Positions 36,477 through 48,357 of a stretch of DNA of 64,000 nt are shown piece by piece. The stretch lies in the NCBI GenBank assembly GCA_964030475.1, contig CAXIPT010000001.1, positions 253,533 to 317,532 of the forward strand, given 5' to 3'. The notes under the pieces are model-generated. The model searched no databases. It had not been told where the DNA came from and saw nothing but the letters and a program-made list of their open reading frames with translations. The position numbers and the translations under genes were made by a program. The DNA is from Tethya wilhelma. Lineage: Eukaryota; Porifera; Demospongiae; Tethyida; Tethyidae. How positions within the stretch are numbered: the first letter of the stretch is position 1; every line of letters starts with the position of its first letter.

Positions 36477-36710
36477 GTACATTAATTCATTGCTTCTAAT
36501 TGGACATTATTCATCAGTGTTTGTTAGGAGTTGCTTTGGTCTTTGAAGTTTAGTACATTACTAATTTATAACTGTTTTATTATTGGATTTGCATTGAGTA
36601 ATTTTCGTACACTCGCATGACATTTTGCAAATTTTTTGTGTATTTAATTTTCGTACTGTGCAACCTGAAAAATTCTGGATTTACGGTACCAAAAAAATAT
36701 TATTCTCCCT

Positions 36711-36756
<46 letters not shown>

Positions 36757-37254
36757 NTATTGAGAGTTTTTCAACTATTAAAATCATTACGTCTGAACGG
36801 ATCAGATATCACAGCAAGGTTTAGATTAACTCTTGCTCTTATGGTTGGTTCGTATGGTTCATGATCTTTGAGTTGCCGGTTTGGTCACACCAAATTCGCA
36901 GCCACTGAGACGGGGAACAAACTTCAACTGATCTGATCATCATGAAGACTAGTCACAAATCTGGATGCAAGCTAAGGTTAGCTCAGCTAGTCCTGCGCTT
37001 GAAAATACTCCTGCTGTATCCATATCATAAGCTAAACACGAAGCAAACTAAACCGGACCGAATTCCCCAGACACGGACCAAATTCCGCAACTACTTCCAC
37101 GGGGAATATGGTCCGGGGGACTTAATTCCCCGGGGAATTTTGTCCTCCGGACCAAATTTCCTGGCGAACAATATTCCCCGTGACAGACTACTCAGCTCAG
37201 ACAGAGTATAGGTGCAACTGCACTCTACCATAACTAGCGTATATAGCAACTTAC
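36477..37254. other. intron/flank with (CT)n tract and contig junction
   Basis: An AT-rich stretch is followed by (CT)n at about 36714-36756 and a single N at 36757. After the N, no coding exon is seen until the minus-strand exon ending at 37255. A GGGGAATT/ATTCCCCG-rich patch at 37060-37180 is noted without interpretation. Confidence 0.5.
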
Positions 37255-37981
37255 CTCAAACACCACAGCCTGAGCACAGGTGGTGGCCTGGAGTGCCTTG
37301 AGGCATAGCTCCAAGAGACGAGGGTTGGAAGGATCCTCATCAAACACCACGGCAGTCTCTTTACTCCTGATGTACTCCACCCACAGCTCCTGGGGAGGGA
37401 GGGAGAGAGAGGAAGATATAGTAACGATCATTTGAGGGAGAGTTATCCAAAAGCCAGACACTGTAAGGGAAAGCTCATGAATATCTCTAGCTTGTCAAAC
37501 ATTTTTTACATTTTAAATATAGTGGATGAGCTATAAGACACCCACATGTATATACACATATATGTTACATCATTGGACAAAAACTTTCACAAATGGATCA
37601 TGATGGACAAAATCTGCAAAAGTTTTTGTCTACAAACTTTCCCCCAATAAAGCAACGAAAGTAACACTCCAACAAGGACCCCTCACCTGAGAGGAAGGGG
37701 AGTGGTCCAGCCCCCTCTCCAGGAGGGAGACCAGCTCCTCACCACTGCTGTGGCGGGCCGACTGGAGACACAGCTGCACTGGGTCAGAGGGGGAAGCCCC
37801 TCCATCATCACCATCATCAGATGTGAAATACCTCTGAACTCTGTAATGGATTTAATTTGCATTGAATGAATCGCCAATAAGTCAATATTCCGTGGTAACC
37901 TGTACAACCATGCATACAGTCAATCTTATTCACACAAATGAGGATATTGTACTAATTCACACACACACACACACACACACN

Positions 37982-38021
<40 letters not shown>

Positions 38022-40015
38022 CCCTCACCTATTCTCTGAGCCACTCTCCCTTGCCACGCCCACACCAGGCTCCATCAGGGACAGCTCTACATGACGACTG
38101 CCTCTCTCATGCCTCCCACCAGCAGTGGACTCTGGAGGCTCCAACAGCCGGTCTTGGAAGGTGACATAGCCCTTCTTGGAGGTCCTGTTCCTCTCAGAGT
38201 TCACCTCATGGACGGCCACCTTGTAGAGGTCTTCATCAGGCACCTTGGAGTAGCGCTGGACCAGAGAGGAGGAGAAGGAGGAGAGCTTTGACGCCATCTT
38301 CTCTTGGAGCTCCGTAGACTGGTTCTGTCCCTTATCTTTCTCAGTGCAGTCCGCCAGCGAGGAGGCGAGGTCCTTGACCACCTCCTCCCTGGTGAGGGTG
38401 ACGTCCCTTAGGTGCTGGGCGGAGCACTGGGGGTTGTTGCACACTCCCAGGAGCTCGTAGCGGCAGAGGATCTTCTGGGGGTCTATCTTGTTGGTGTGTG
38501 TGAGGGAGCTGAGGGGTAGCTTCTCTTGGGTGCGGTACAGGGGGCTGAGACGATAGGACTTGAACGCCAGGAGAGGAGAGGTGTAGCGATGATCAGAGGC
38601 ACCAACCTTAGGGGGACCCCCCAATGATGATGCAATCTCTTTTACGGGTTGTTCAAAAGCAGTATTGATGACATCATTGCTGACTGTTGGCGGGGGTGGT
38701 CCAGAGAGGCTGTCCAAGGGACTGACAGGAGAGAAGGTGAGGGAGAGCAGGTCTATCCTCCCCTCCCTCTTCTCTCTCACACCACCACTGAAGGCCCCAC
38801 TCTCTCTCGAGTCATACAGCTTCTGCAGCTGGTCAATCTGTGATGTGTCCTCTCCACCACCCAGCAGCTTACAGACGTCTCTCTTCAAGGCATCCCCTGA
38901 GGTGATCTTGGTCGATGGGCCACCAGTGACAAGGACTGGGGTTGACCTTTTCACCCCTGATGAGGAGGCACTAGTCTTCTTCTCCTTCGGCTGGGGTTGA
39001 GGTGGGTGTGGCCCCTCTACTGGGGAGCTCCGCCCACTGGTAGACTTGGCAGCTAGTTGACCTTTCAACTCTTGTAGTTTTCTCTGCAGCTGATCTTGCA
39101 CCACCTGTATCTGAGCAGCACTGATGTTACGACTGCCACCACCTGATCCTTTCACTGGTACCACCACTGGTTTGGTGGGCACCACCACCCCTGGTGCTGG
39201 TAGGACCTTCCTTACTGCTATGCCCATTTGCCTCTGAGATGGCTTCACCACACCACTGGGCTGCTTCACTGGAGGCCGTTTACCTGTGCTAGTCTTGGCC
39301 TGAGCTAACGTAGTGGTGGCAGCATATTGCTGGTGGTGGGAGGTAGATGGCTTGGAAGGAGGTATTGCCTTTGATTTGTCTTTCTCTTTGGAGCTCTTGA
39401 TCTTCATCTCTTGCTGCTGGTGGTTGGAGGCAGGAGGGGGTGGACCATGATTGTCCTCATGATTAGAGGAGCTAGAGATAATGATCCCATCTCTGACAGA
39501 GGAGAGGGCACTCTCCTCGAGGGCCAGGGGGTTCAGCTCGAGGGGGAGGTCCCGGGCCCACTCCTGACGGGGGAGAGGGGCAAAGAGAGGAGGAATGGAC
39601 GATGAAAGTTCAAAGAGGTCATTTGTCCCGGGATGGAATATGACACTGGGGTCAGAGAACATGTCACAAGAGTCATCTATCTCTTGATGCTGATCAGTCA
39701 GCATTGGATCAAGTGATGTCATCATGACATCATCACTATCAGTGATGTGAAATGGAGAACGGGACATCGGCATTGAATGAGAGGCCACAAGTGAAGTGGA
39801 TGGTTCACAAGGGGTTGGTGTTGGTTCACTAGGCATTGTCTCCCTGGGGGTCAGCACACTGGGGGCTGGTTCATTTGGTATCGGTGTTGTTTCAGGGGTG
39901 ATAGATGAGTGGACCGTGGTCTCCGTGAGAGAGGTGACCAGGGCTGAGAGGATGCCATCCACCTTGACTGTGTGAGTTGGAGGAGGCGTGGTGGAGGGGG
40001 AGGGGCCACTGGGGG
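37255..40015 (-). CDS. ZFC3H1: ZFC3H1-like protein, zinc-finger and HAT-repeat part
   Basis: Exons 40015-38029, 37840-37687 and 37389-37255 join in phase. The large exon has a low-complexity Ser/Thr/Pro region, a helical segment (VVQDQLQRKLQELKGQLA) and then the family hallmark. That is SPLLAFKSYRLSPLYRTQEK, followed by the C3H finger CRYELLGVCNNPQCSAQH, which closely follows human ZFC3H1. The next exon gives VQRYFTSDDGDD, and the third starts the HAT/TPR-like repeats (ELWVEYIRSKE). The 5' edge is the N at 40016 and the 3' exons are missing. By order of homology this directly continues the plus-strand half at 28588-36476, so the contig between the N at 36757 and the N at 40016 appears inverted. 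In the cell the finger is expected to bind nuclear RNA-decay partners. Confidence 0.88.
37960..38019. repeat. (CA)n microsatellite with an N
   Basis: CA repeat in the intron between ZFC3H1 exons, with a single N at 37981. Confidence 0.9.
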
Positions 40016-40016
40016 N

Positions 40017-40304
40017 ACACACTGTTGTTTCTCTTTGCTCTGACCGGCGACCTGTTTTTGGGTCTTGTAGGCAGAGTTCACACACACTGTTGTTTCTCTT
40101 TAATTTGCTCTGACCAGCGACCTGTTTTTGTGTCTTGTAGGCAGAGTTCACACACACACACACACACACACTGTTGTTTCTCTTTGCTCTGACCGGCGAC
40201 CTGTTTTTGGGTCTTGTAGGCAGAGTTCACACACACACACACACACACACACTGTTGTTTGTTTGCTCTGACCGGCGACCTGTTTTTGGGTCTTGTAGGC
40301 AGAG

Positions 40305-40337
<33 letters not shown>

Positions 40338-40500
40338 TTGTTTCTCTTTGCTCTGACCAGCGACCTGTTTTCGGGTCTTGTAGGCAGAGTACACACACAC
40401 ACACACACTGTTGTTTCTCTTTGCTCTGACCGGCGACCTGTTTTTGGGTCTTGTAGACAGAGTTCATACACAGTATTTCTATTTGCTTTCACCAGCAACC
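40017..40500. repeat. minisatellite array of ~50-bp units alternating with (CA)n
   Basis: Six to seven copies of a unit beginning CTGTTGTTTCTCTTTGCTCT and ending TGTAGGCAGAGTTC are separated by CA runs of variable length. The first copy abuts the N at 40016 and the last is degenerate. On the minus strand the unit is open in more than one frame, which creates spurious ORFs. Confidence 0.9.
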
Positions 40501-41058
40501 CAAGTTTCACTCAGGCATGCACTGTTGTTGTTACCTGGGCCATATATAACCTGCATGTTTTCATGTCTTGTTTATTCCAGTTTAAGTATGTATAATCATG
40601 CATGTATTTTTATGTTTATTATTGTTAGAGAAACAGAGGACAAGACTCTAGTGGACTAGCTAGACACAAGCATGCAGTCAAGTTCTGAACAATATTCACT
40701 GTATAGACATGATTATTAATTCTTTTGTGTTGTTCTTGCTTGTACGTTTTATCTGAAATCAAAATAAACATGACAAGCAGTGCTGTATTAGTGAACTTGG
40801 ATGATACAATGGTGTTTGAATATTTCTCTCACATTTATCAGATTCCCAACGGTCAAAGTTCGAGAGTTCTGTTCTAATAATTAAGCTTGGCAAAATTAGG
40901 AATGTCCAGTGATTTCTGGCAATGATCTAGATTTACAATCATGCCTGTTATATAATGTGCAAGGTTATCATCACTTCAGACTGTACACACGCACTATATA
41001 TGTATACCTATATGCACAGACACATGCATGCATTCGTATATGCATAACATTATACACC

Positions 41059-41112
<54 letters not shown>

Positions 41113-41589
41113 AATTATATAGAGAGTTAGAAGAGGTGTGGTTTCCTGTCATTGATATAAGAGTAGTTTATACTGAATGATATACTGCTTACAAAATATA
41201 CACAGAGTATAAGCAAAGTTTATACTGTAGAAGTGATATATGCCACTCTTATATTGTTAATTTAAGAGGTCTACTATAAGACATCATATAACAGTACATT
41301 TTCATTGTTATAAGACAGTAGATATACCAAGTTATAACATAATGTTTTTCATGGTGTACACTACTTATTTTTTTGAAATTTTTACTACTTGTATACATTA
41401 AAGTCATTCTATTATAATAACAGTAGCCATTTTGTTGAACATTAAATTGAAGAAGAGGAACTCTTCCCTGTTTTGATAGTTTGAACTTTAAATTGAAGAA
41501 GAGGAACTCTTCCCTGTTTTGATAGTTTGATCTTTTATCAATGGCCCAGTCCTGTTGTAATCCCTTCAATATACCTGGTCATGCTTGGA
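40501..41589. other. no supported gene; (CA)n and a short direct repeat
   Basis: AT-rich sequence with a (CA)n tract at about 41065-41110. A 50-bp tandem duplication (GAAGAAGAGGAACTCTTCCC units) lies at about 41446-41533. Confidence 0.6.
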
Positions 41590-42530
41590 AAAGCCGAAAG
41601 AAGAATCTCAGACCAGTAGCAGCCTGGATGTGTGAAAGGCCCCAAACATTTCTACTGGGTCCAAGATTTGTGATACATGCAGGAAAAAGTTAAGCACTGG
41701 AATTCAAGTCCCTGAGTCTGATCCTTATAGTCCTCCTAGTTCTCCAACTCCTACCATTCCAGAAGAACATGAAGGGCTCTATTTTCAGTCTTCAGCTCTC
41801 TCAATAAGTGCCTTGAAGAAATTGGTGCGAAACCATATTCCAAGAGCAGAGCCCGAGCAAAAGGTTACTCAAGAGAAAAGGTGAAGAAGATTACACAAGC
41901 AATGCAACGTGTAATTACCACTGGTGAAGCAGATGATGATGGAAGTGAGATGCTTAAACAGCTGAAGGAGAAGTTTCATGCCACGAAAAAACGAAATGAG
42001 TAACTCCAAGTGCTTACTGTATTACCGAACAGCTGGACAGTAATCAAAATCCAACAGGAATTTGGCGTTTCAGCCTATATGGCACGTAGATTGAAGAAGT
42101 TAGTAGAAGAAAAGGGCATTCTTTCTGTTCCTGATCCTGTATGCAGACCTTCGCTGCCAGCAGAAACAACTGACACTGTAATTGCCTTTTACGAATCTGA
42201 TGACGTAAGCCGTGTAATGCCAGGTAAAAAAGATTTTGTGTCTGTAAGAATTGCAGGCAAACGTCAGCACATTCAGAAGCGACTGGTTCTTAGCAACCTG
42301 AGAGAGGCCTATCACGAATTTAAAAATGAATTTCCTGAGAAAAAAATAGGATTTTAGAAATTCACACCAAAGCATTGCATTCTGGCGGGAGCGAGTGGTA
42401 CACACTCAGTATGCGTGTGCACAATACATCAAAATGTGAAGTTTATGATGCTTGAAATACAATTTCTAGAGATACCAACTTATCATCACCGCTTAGTTAA
42501 GCTTATGTGTAACCCTCCACATCCTAGGTG
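41590..42530 (+). pseudogene. decayed N-terminal transposase-like fragment
   Basis: Reading frames broken by several stops encode a helix-turn-helix-like region (IKIQQEFGVSAYMARRLKKL), then SRVMPGKKDFVSV, HCILAGASGTHSVCVC and YHHRLVKLMCNP. The same motifs in the same order occur on the minus strand at 43190-44582. The family is shared with uncharacterised repetitive animal proteins I take to be DNA-transposon transposases. No catalytic region is left here. Confidence 0.6.
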
Positions 42531-43189
42531 GGTCATTCCATTTCAATTCAACCACACTTTGAAAGTGACCTCCTTGGAATTTCATCAAACTTGGTACGGT
42601 TGTAGTATGCAATGAGATATTACTTAGTATGAAATATTGGGACCTTTACCTCTATGGCTTCTGAGTTATGAGTCTACGAAAATCAAGCTTTTTTAGGAGT
42701 TTTGCTCAACCTCTTGGTATTAATGAAGCCATAAACTTCCTAACTGAAGCATATTAGGAGAAATGGTTGGTACCATCTTGTTGTTCAAAAAATCTCCTTT
42801 CAGGTGACATATTGTATGGCTTTATCCAATAAAGTCATCACTGAAACGTTATTACCTATCTTTGACCTATGACCTTTTCGAAAAGTGCTGCTTTATTTCT
42901 CACAAAGTTTTTATAGGAGCATTATCATACATTTAACTAATCACTGACTGAGTTTGATTGTGGGATCACTATGGGATAGGGAAATATAAATAATTGTATT
43001 AATGTATGTTTTGAGCTTGCTATTAAGTTCTGTACAAATTTGATATTAAAAAGTAAAATTAGGTTATACAGGTATAATGAAATAGATACATGTGTTACTA
43101 GATATTTGTTAGTAGCTGATAATTTCTCAGTGGCAGATTTCCCCTCTTCAAGTGACAATGTGTACACTCGTCCTGTCCTAGACTGGGGA
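42531..43189. other. spacer between the two transposase remnants
   Basis: No coding segment recognised; AT-rich. Confidence 0.4.
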
Positions 43190-44582
43190 TCAACAGCAGC
43201 AAGAATGCATGTCTTTCATTGGAATAGTAACTATGTGCTCATCTGTTGGGTATCTAAATGAGCTAGATGGGCCATGTGGATGCAGCAATGTGAGCTTAAC
43301 TTGACCTTCATCTTGGTTTACATGTAAAGCACAAGCTAGCCACCAATTTCTATCCATCAAGCATGTGACAAATCCAGAAATGGATTCAGCAGACAAAGGT
43401 AAATCGGTGCTCGTAGAAGTAATGTGCTCTTCTCTTGAGAAGACTGATGATGAGAATCGTTTAACCACTAGCTTATCGTATGAAGCAGGAATGAATGTGT
43501 GAAGTCCCTGGAATAGTTTGAGAACTTAGAAATTGTTGCTCAAGATTTTTCTGTTCTCTAGCATAGTCATCTGAGGTGCAATAGTCAAAGTGAATAGCTG
43601 TGATATTAGCAGATGCCCAATCAAATAACTGACGAGGAGTCATGATTTGATCATTGTATGGCTTCTGAAGGCTAGCCCTGGCAGCAAGTCGTTTCACTGT
43701 TCCACCAAGACCATCACAGGCCCCTTTCCCATGTGATGTGGCAGAGAAGTGCCACACCTTGCTTCTTCAAGTATGCTACAAAAGTGTGAATGGTAGCTTG
43801 TGAATTGTTCCAATGGAACCCTTGTGCAGCATCCTGAAGAATGAAGAGTAGTTCTCAGAGAAGTCTACAGTAACTAAGATTTTTCTAGAAGCTATGGTTG
43901 ATTTGCAATCACTATAAAACTTAGCCTGTTGTTCAGCTATGAAAGAGTGTGGCCGTAGAAGCTCTAGCTTTTCACAAAATGTGTCAACAAATTCATCAAC
44001 ATGCAGGCTTTTTGTAAGTTTCGAGAGTAGATCTATCGACTGAAACCCACTGCTTGAAGCATACATTATCGATTAGATTATCATCTAGATGTTCAGTAAG
44101 ATCCTCTTTCAGCTTTGACATACCTGGGCATGAAGTGCACTCACCCAAATGACATCTTGGGAGGGCCGGGTTGCAAAGGATATTATGGGCTAAGCAGTGA
44201 TGATAAGTTGGCCAATTGACTTCTCCACCTGCTGTTATTTGTGAAAGAACTGCTCCTAAGAACATCAATTTCATATTTTGGTGTATATAGTACACACACA
44301 AACTATGTGTGTACCACTTGCTCCAGCCAAAATGCAATGTTTTGGCCGTAGCTCAGCAAATTTAGAGTTCTTGCTTGAATGTGCATCTTTGAAAGCTCGA
44401 TAGACTTCGTTTAAGTTGCCCAATATCAATCTTTTCTGGACATGCTCACATCTACCATCTTTCTTTATAGAAAGAAAATCCTTTTTTCCAGGCATAACAC
44501 GACTAATTTCATCCAATTGTGACCGAATTTTGGAAAACCGACCACTTCGAGCAATCCGCGAATTTTGAGATAGCGATTGCAT
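43190..44582 (-). pseudogene. defective transposase-like gene with internal deletion
   Basis: Overlapping frames give, in order, SRVMPGKKDFLSI, KHCILAGASGTHIVCVC, a Cys-rich CNPALPRCHLGECTSCPG motif, KQWVSVDRSTLET, HSFIAEQQAKFYSD, VTVDFSENYSS and, after a frame change, FSATSHGKGACDGLGGTVKR and ARASLQKPYNDQIMTPRQLF. The part that should lie between DFSENY and the HGKG block is missing, and with it probably an acidic catalytic residue. At least two frame shifts confirm it is non-functional. It is transcribed toward the related plus-strand fragment at 41590-42530. Confidence 0.65.
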
Positions 44583-44914
44583 TGTAATCTACGTCATTGC
44601 AGCTAGCTATTTTCCAAATTTGAAGCGGCTAGGCGCTATAGTTTTGGAGATATGAGCTCAAATATACCGACCGTTCATTCCAATTTTACTCGCTAAAATT
44701 GTAATCGAATACGTTGCTAAGTGCGAGTACACGAAATCCGTATACTATCCGTGTTACAATGAATTTACGCTGTGGCTAGTACCCCGGCGCCGGGGTTGGA
44801 TAATTTAACGCTAGAACACCGGCACCGGGGAAGCACCTCGTTTAATTTTGAGTTCCGGTGCCGTGTCATTGGTTCCAGTTTTACGAGCCACGTGGAGAAG
44901 AAATTCAAGTCAAC

Positions 44915-47594
44915 ATGGCCTCTGCTGTTGCTTCTCATGCTCCAACTGACAGTTTTGACGTTGGCGATACCTTTAGCACATTTGAACAGTTTGAAGTGGC
45001 ATTGGAAAATTTCAAAAAGAAGAATTTTGTGGAATTTTACCGTCGAGATTCGAGGACAATAGAAGCATCACGCAGGAGGGGTATTGATAGGCCTCTAAAA
45101 CCAGAGTTAAAGTATTTTGAACTTAAGTATTGCTGCATTCATGGAGGTCAGGCTTACAAGTCCAGAGGGAAAGGGACTAGAAGCACATCGTAAGTATACA
45201 TACTATCATCCTAGTAACTTGGCTTGCATGGGGGCTGAGCTATTATATAGACAGCCGCCCGGGCGTGACTCAGTGATGTTGACATATGATTGCTTTCTTT
45301 CAGTACATTTCGACAAGACTGCTCAGCCCACATTTATCTTAAGATTAATGGTGACGGTACAGCCTTACAAGTGAGGAGTGTAAGTCAAGAACACAACCAT
45401 GAAGTTTCTCAGGTAATCTTAATTTAGTAGAATATTATCTCAGGTGCTCTCATAGTTCGTTAATACTTACTTGACAGGAGTTATTTAGGCACTTACCCAG
45501 CCAGAGAAAATTATCCAGTGAGGCTAAAGCAAAAGCCAGCAGTCTCCTGCGTATGAATGCAAACAAGAAAATGGTGCAATCAAGTTTGTCCAGTGAAACA
45601 GGAAAAATTGTTCTACTTAAAGATTTGAGCAACCTTGCTTCGGCAGCAAAGCAAGGAATGTCTAGAAACAGCGTTGATGGGGTTGTGGATACTTTATCAA
45701 ATAAGTATGGTAAGTGATACATGTTGTGTTTTGTTATAAGCTAGTGTACACATGACTATCAAAATTATCAATTTTTAATAGGTGCATCTGTTGAAGTATA
45801 TTGTGATGAGCAAAAAAATCTCAAAGGCATATTTTTCCAAGATCAGCAAATGATCAAAACATTCAGTGCGTACCCAGAGCTTCTTTGCCTCGATGCTACA
45901 TATAAATTACTAGAACTTCGCCTACCAGTGTATATAATGTTATGTGAAGATGCTAATGGTATGAGTGAAATAATTGCGGTGTGCCTATTGGTACAGGAAG
46001 ATGCTGACAGTATTACTTGGATGGTTGATTCATTCAAAAAGCACAACCCTGATTGGCCCAAAATCCGCATTGTAATGGCAGATAAAGACATTGGTGAAAG
46101 AGATGTGATAAAGCGTTGTGTCCCAAATGCATCAGTCCTCATTTGCCTTTTTCACACCCTAAGAAGTTTCCGTAGAGAAATAACCTGTGAAAAGATGGGC
46201 ATAACTTCTGGACAAAGGAACGCTTGTCTCGATTTAATTCAAAAAATATGTTACGCTCATTCAGAGGCTGAGTATTCAAATCTTTATGCTCAGCTACAGA
46301 GTTCTGCTCCTAAGGAAGTGGTCAGCTATTTTGATGATAATTGGCATCCTATAAGAAATGAATGGGTACTAGGGATGAAATCAAGTGGAAATTTTCTCAA
46401 TTTTACAAATAACAGATTAGAATCGATCAATGGAAAGCTAAAGCAAGTGATAAACCGATACAGCTCACTTGAAGAGTTTGTCGACAAGTTCTTCATTATT
46501 TTGACGGCTTTACATACTGAGCGGGATCACAAGGCTGCGATAATGTTTCAGAAAGTGAAAGTAACACCTTTTGCAGATGACAGTCCTGAAAGCAAGTACT
46601 CTAAGCTGCTCACAACTTATGCTACCGAGTATGTTCTAAAGCAGTTGAAATTAGCTGACAAAGTTGGAGCAATAACTGAAGAGAATGATCAGTTTATCGT
46701 TGAAACGTCTGAGGGACCTAAAGCTGTGACCCTTTTGAGCTGTGAATGTATCTTTCATTCCTCCATGATGCTACCTTGTCGTCACATGTTTGCATTAAGA
46801 ACAAAATTGAACGAGCCACTCTTTTCTCCTGAGCTGTGTGACAGACGATGGACTGCAGCATACTATAGGTCTACACAACGACTATTTTCAGTCTATTCAT
46901 CACAGCCAACAGTTCAGATTGTAACAAGTTCAAAGGAGCACAGACGCAAGCTTAGTCAGCACCAAAAATTTCGCAAAGCATCAATAATTACTGCTCAGGT
47001 TGCATCAGTTGTTAGTGAAACATCAAATGTGCAGTTTGAACGACGTATTAAGATTCTTGAAGAACTGCTAGCTTCATGGAAAGAGGGAACTGAGGTTGCA
47101 TTGGTGGACGTTGACCCAAGTATGTTAAAGTGTTCTGTGTAGTTACATACACAATGCATATTAATTTTATTTATTACACACCCACCCATATGCCTTAGGT
47201 ATGGGTAGATGAGGTATGACATGGGAGTGTCAATTAGTGCATTCCATTCTGGGAATTAATGGCACATGACTGCATGCCTAGGATGTGGTAATGGGCACAT
47301 GCATGCATATGCTAAGTCAGCAAAAAGCATTGGATTAACACCCATGCAGGGTATAATTATGTGAGTGTTGCTACTGATTGCACACCCACAAATATGTTAA
47401 GAGTAATAATTTTTGCATATCATCAAAAATTAACAGGTGATTTCAGCGATGAAGATGAGGATGAAGGAGATGAGGACAATGGCCATAGTAATGTTGCAAA
47501 TTCACAGACAACCAAAAGTGCTCTTGTGGGATCTGGTTCTGTTCCATCGTCCACTGGTTCCTCACTAGCGTCCACGACAGTCACTGGTTCCACT
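44915..47594 (+). CDS. ZSWIM-type protein derived from a MULE transposase
   Basis: Exons 44915-45189, 45304-45412, 45478-45709 and 45782-47142 join in phase to 658 aa. The N-terminal region (FSTFEQFEVALENFKKKNFV, later RQDCSAHIYLKINGDG and EHNHEVSQ) is the FAR1/ZSWIM-type DNA-binding fold. The central part (LLCLDATYKLLELRLPVYIM, MADKDIGERDVIKRC, LICLFHTLRSFRRE) is the MULE transposase domain. CECIFHSSMMLPCRHMF is the CxC...CxH SWIM finger. ZSWIM1/3 proteins are domesticated relatives; an intact intron-containing frame fits domestication. A GTATGT donor at 47120 allows exon 4 to end at 47119 and splice in phase to 47437-47594, an acidic DFSDEDEDEGDEDNGH tail that runs into the N at 47595. Palindromic CCCCGGCGCCGGGG lies 120 bp upstream of the start. 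Confidence 0.8.
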
Positions 47595-47595
47595 N

Positions 47596-48357
47596 CAAAC
47601 ACCACAGCCTGAGCACAGGTGGTGGCCTGGAGTGCCTTGAGGCATAGCTCCAGGAGAGGAGGGTTGGAAGGATCTTCATCAAACACCACGGCCATCTCCT
47701 TACTCCTGATGTACTCCACCCACAGCTCCTGGGGAGGGAGAGATATGACATAATGGTCATCAGAGGTTAGAATGAGTACAAATCAGTAGCTAAACAGTGA
47801 CAATAATTTGAGCTATAAGATACCCGCATGTATACATATATGTTACGTCATTGGATAAAATCTGTTACTTTCATTACTTTGTAGCAGGAAAGTTTTGTGG
47901 ACAATAACTTTGGCAGATTTTGTGGATCATGATCCACCCACGAAAGTACTCCAACAAGGACCCCTCACCTGAGAGGAAGGGGAGTGGTCCAGCCCTCTCT
48001 CCAGGAGGGAGACCAGCTCCTCACCACTGCTGTGGCGGGCCGACTGGAGACACAGCTACTAATTCACATACACACATGTATACACATTATTACCCTCACC
48101 TATTCTCTGAGCCACTCCCCCTTGCCACGCCCACACCAGGCTCCAGCTCTACATGACGACTGCCTCTCTCATCCCTCCCACCAGCAGTGGGCTCTAGAGG
48201 CTCCAACAGCTGGTCTTGGAAGGTGACATAGCCCTTCTTGGAGGTCCTGTTCCTCTCAGAGTTCACCTCATGGACGGCCACCTTGTAGAGGTCCTCATCA
48301 GGCACCTTGGAGTAGCGCTGGACCAGAGAGGAGGAGAAGGAGGAGAGCTTTGACACA
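47596..48357 (-). pseudogene. partial copy of ZFC3H1 3' exons
   Basis: After the N at 47595 the sequence matches about 37258-38285 at high identity. It has the HAT exon (to about 47727), the 3' part of the preceding exon and the last 85 codons of the large exon (to about 48353). It lacks roughly 200 bp including the start of the middle exon and the long (CA)n. The copy begins and ends in mid-exon, so it cannot encode a protein. It is probably an unmerged allele or a partial duplication. Confidence 0.8.

Noticed and set aside
40017..40510. Regularly spaced repeats resembling a CRISPR array
   Set aside because: The spacers are variable (CA)n microsatellite runs and the genome is animal; it is a minisatellite.
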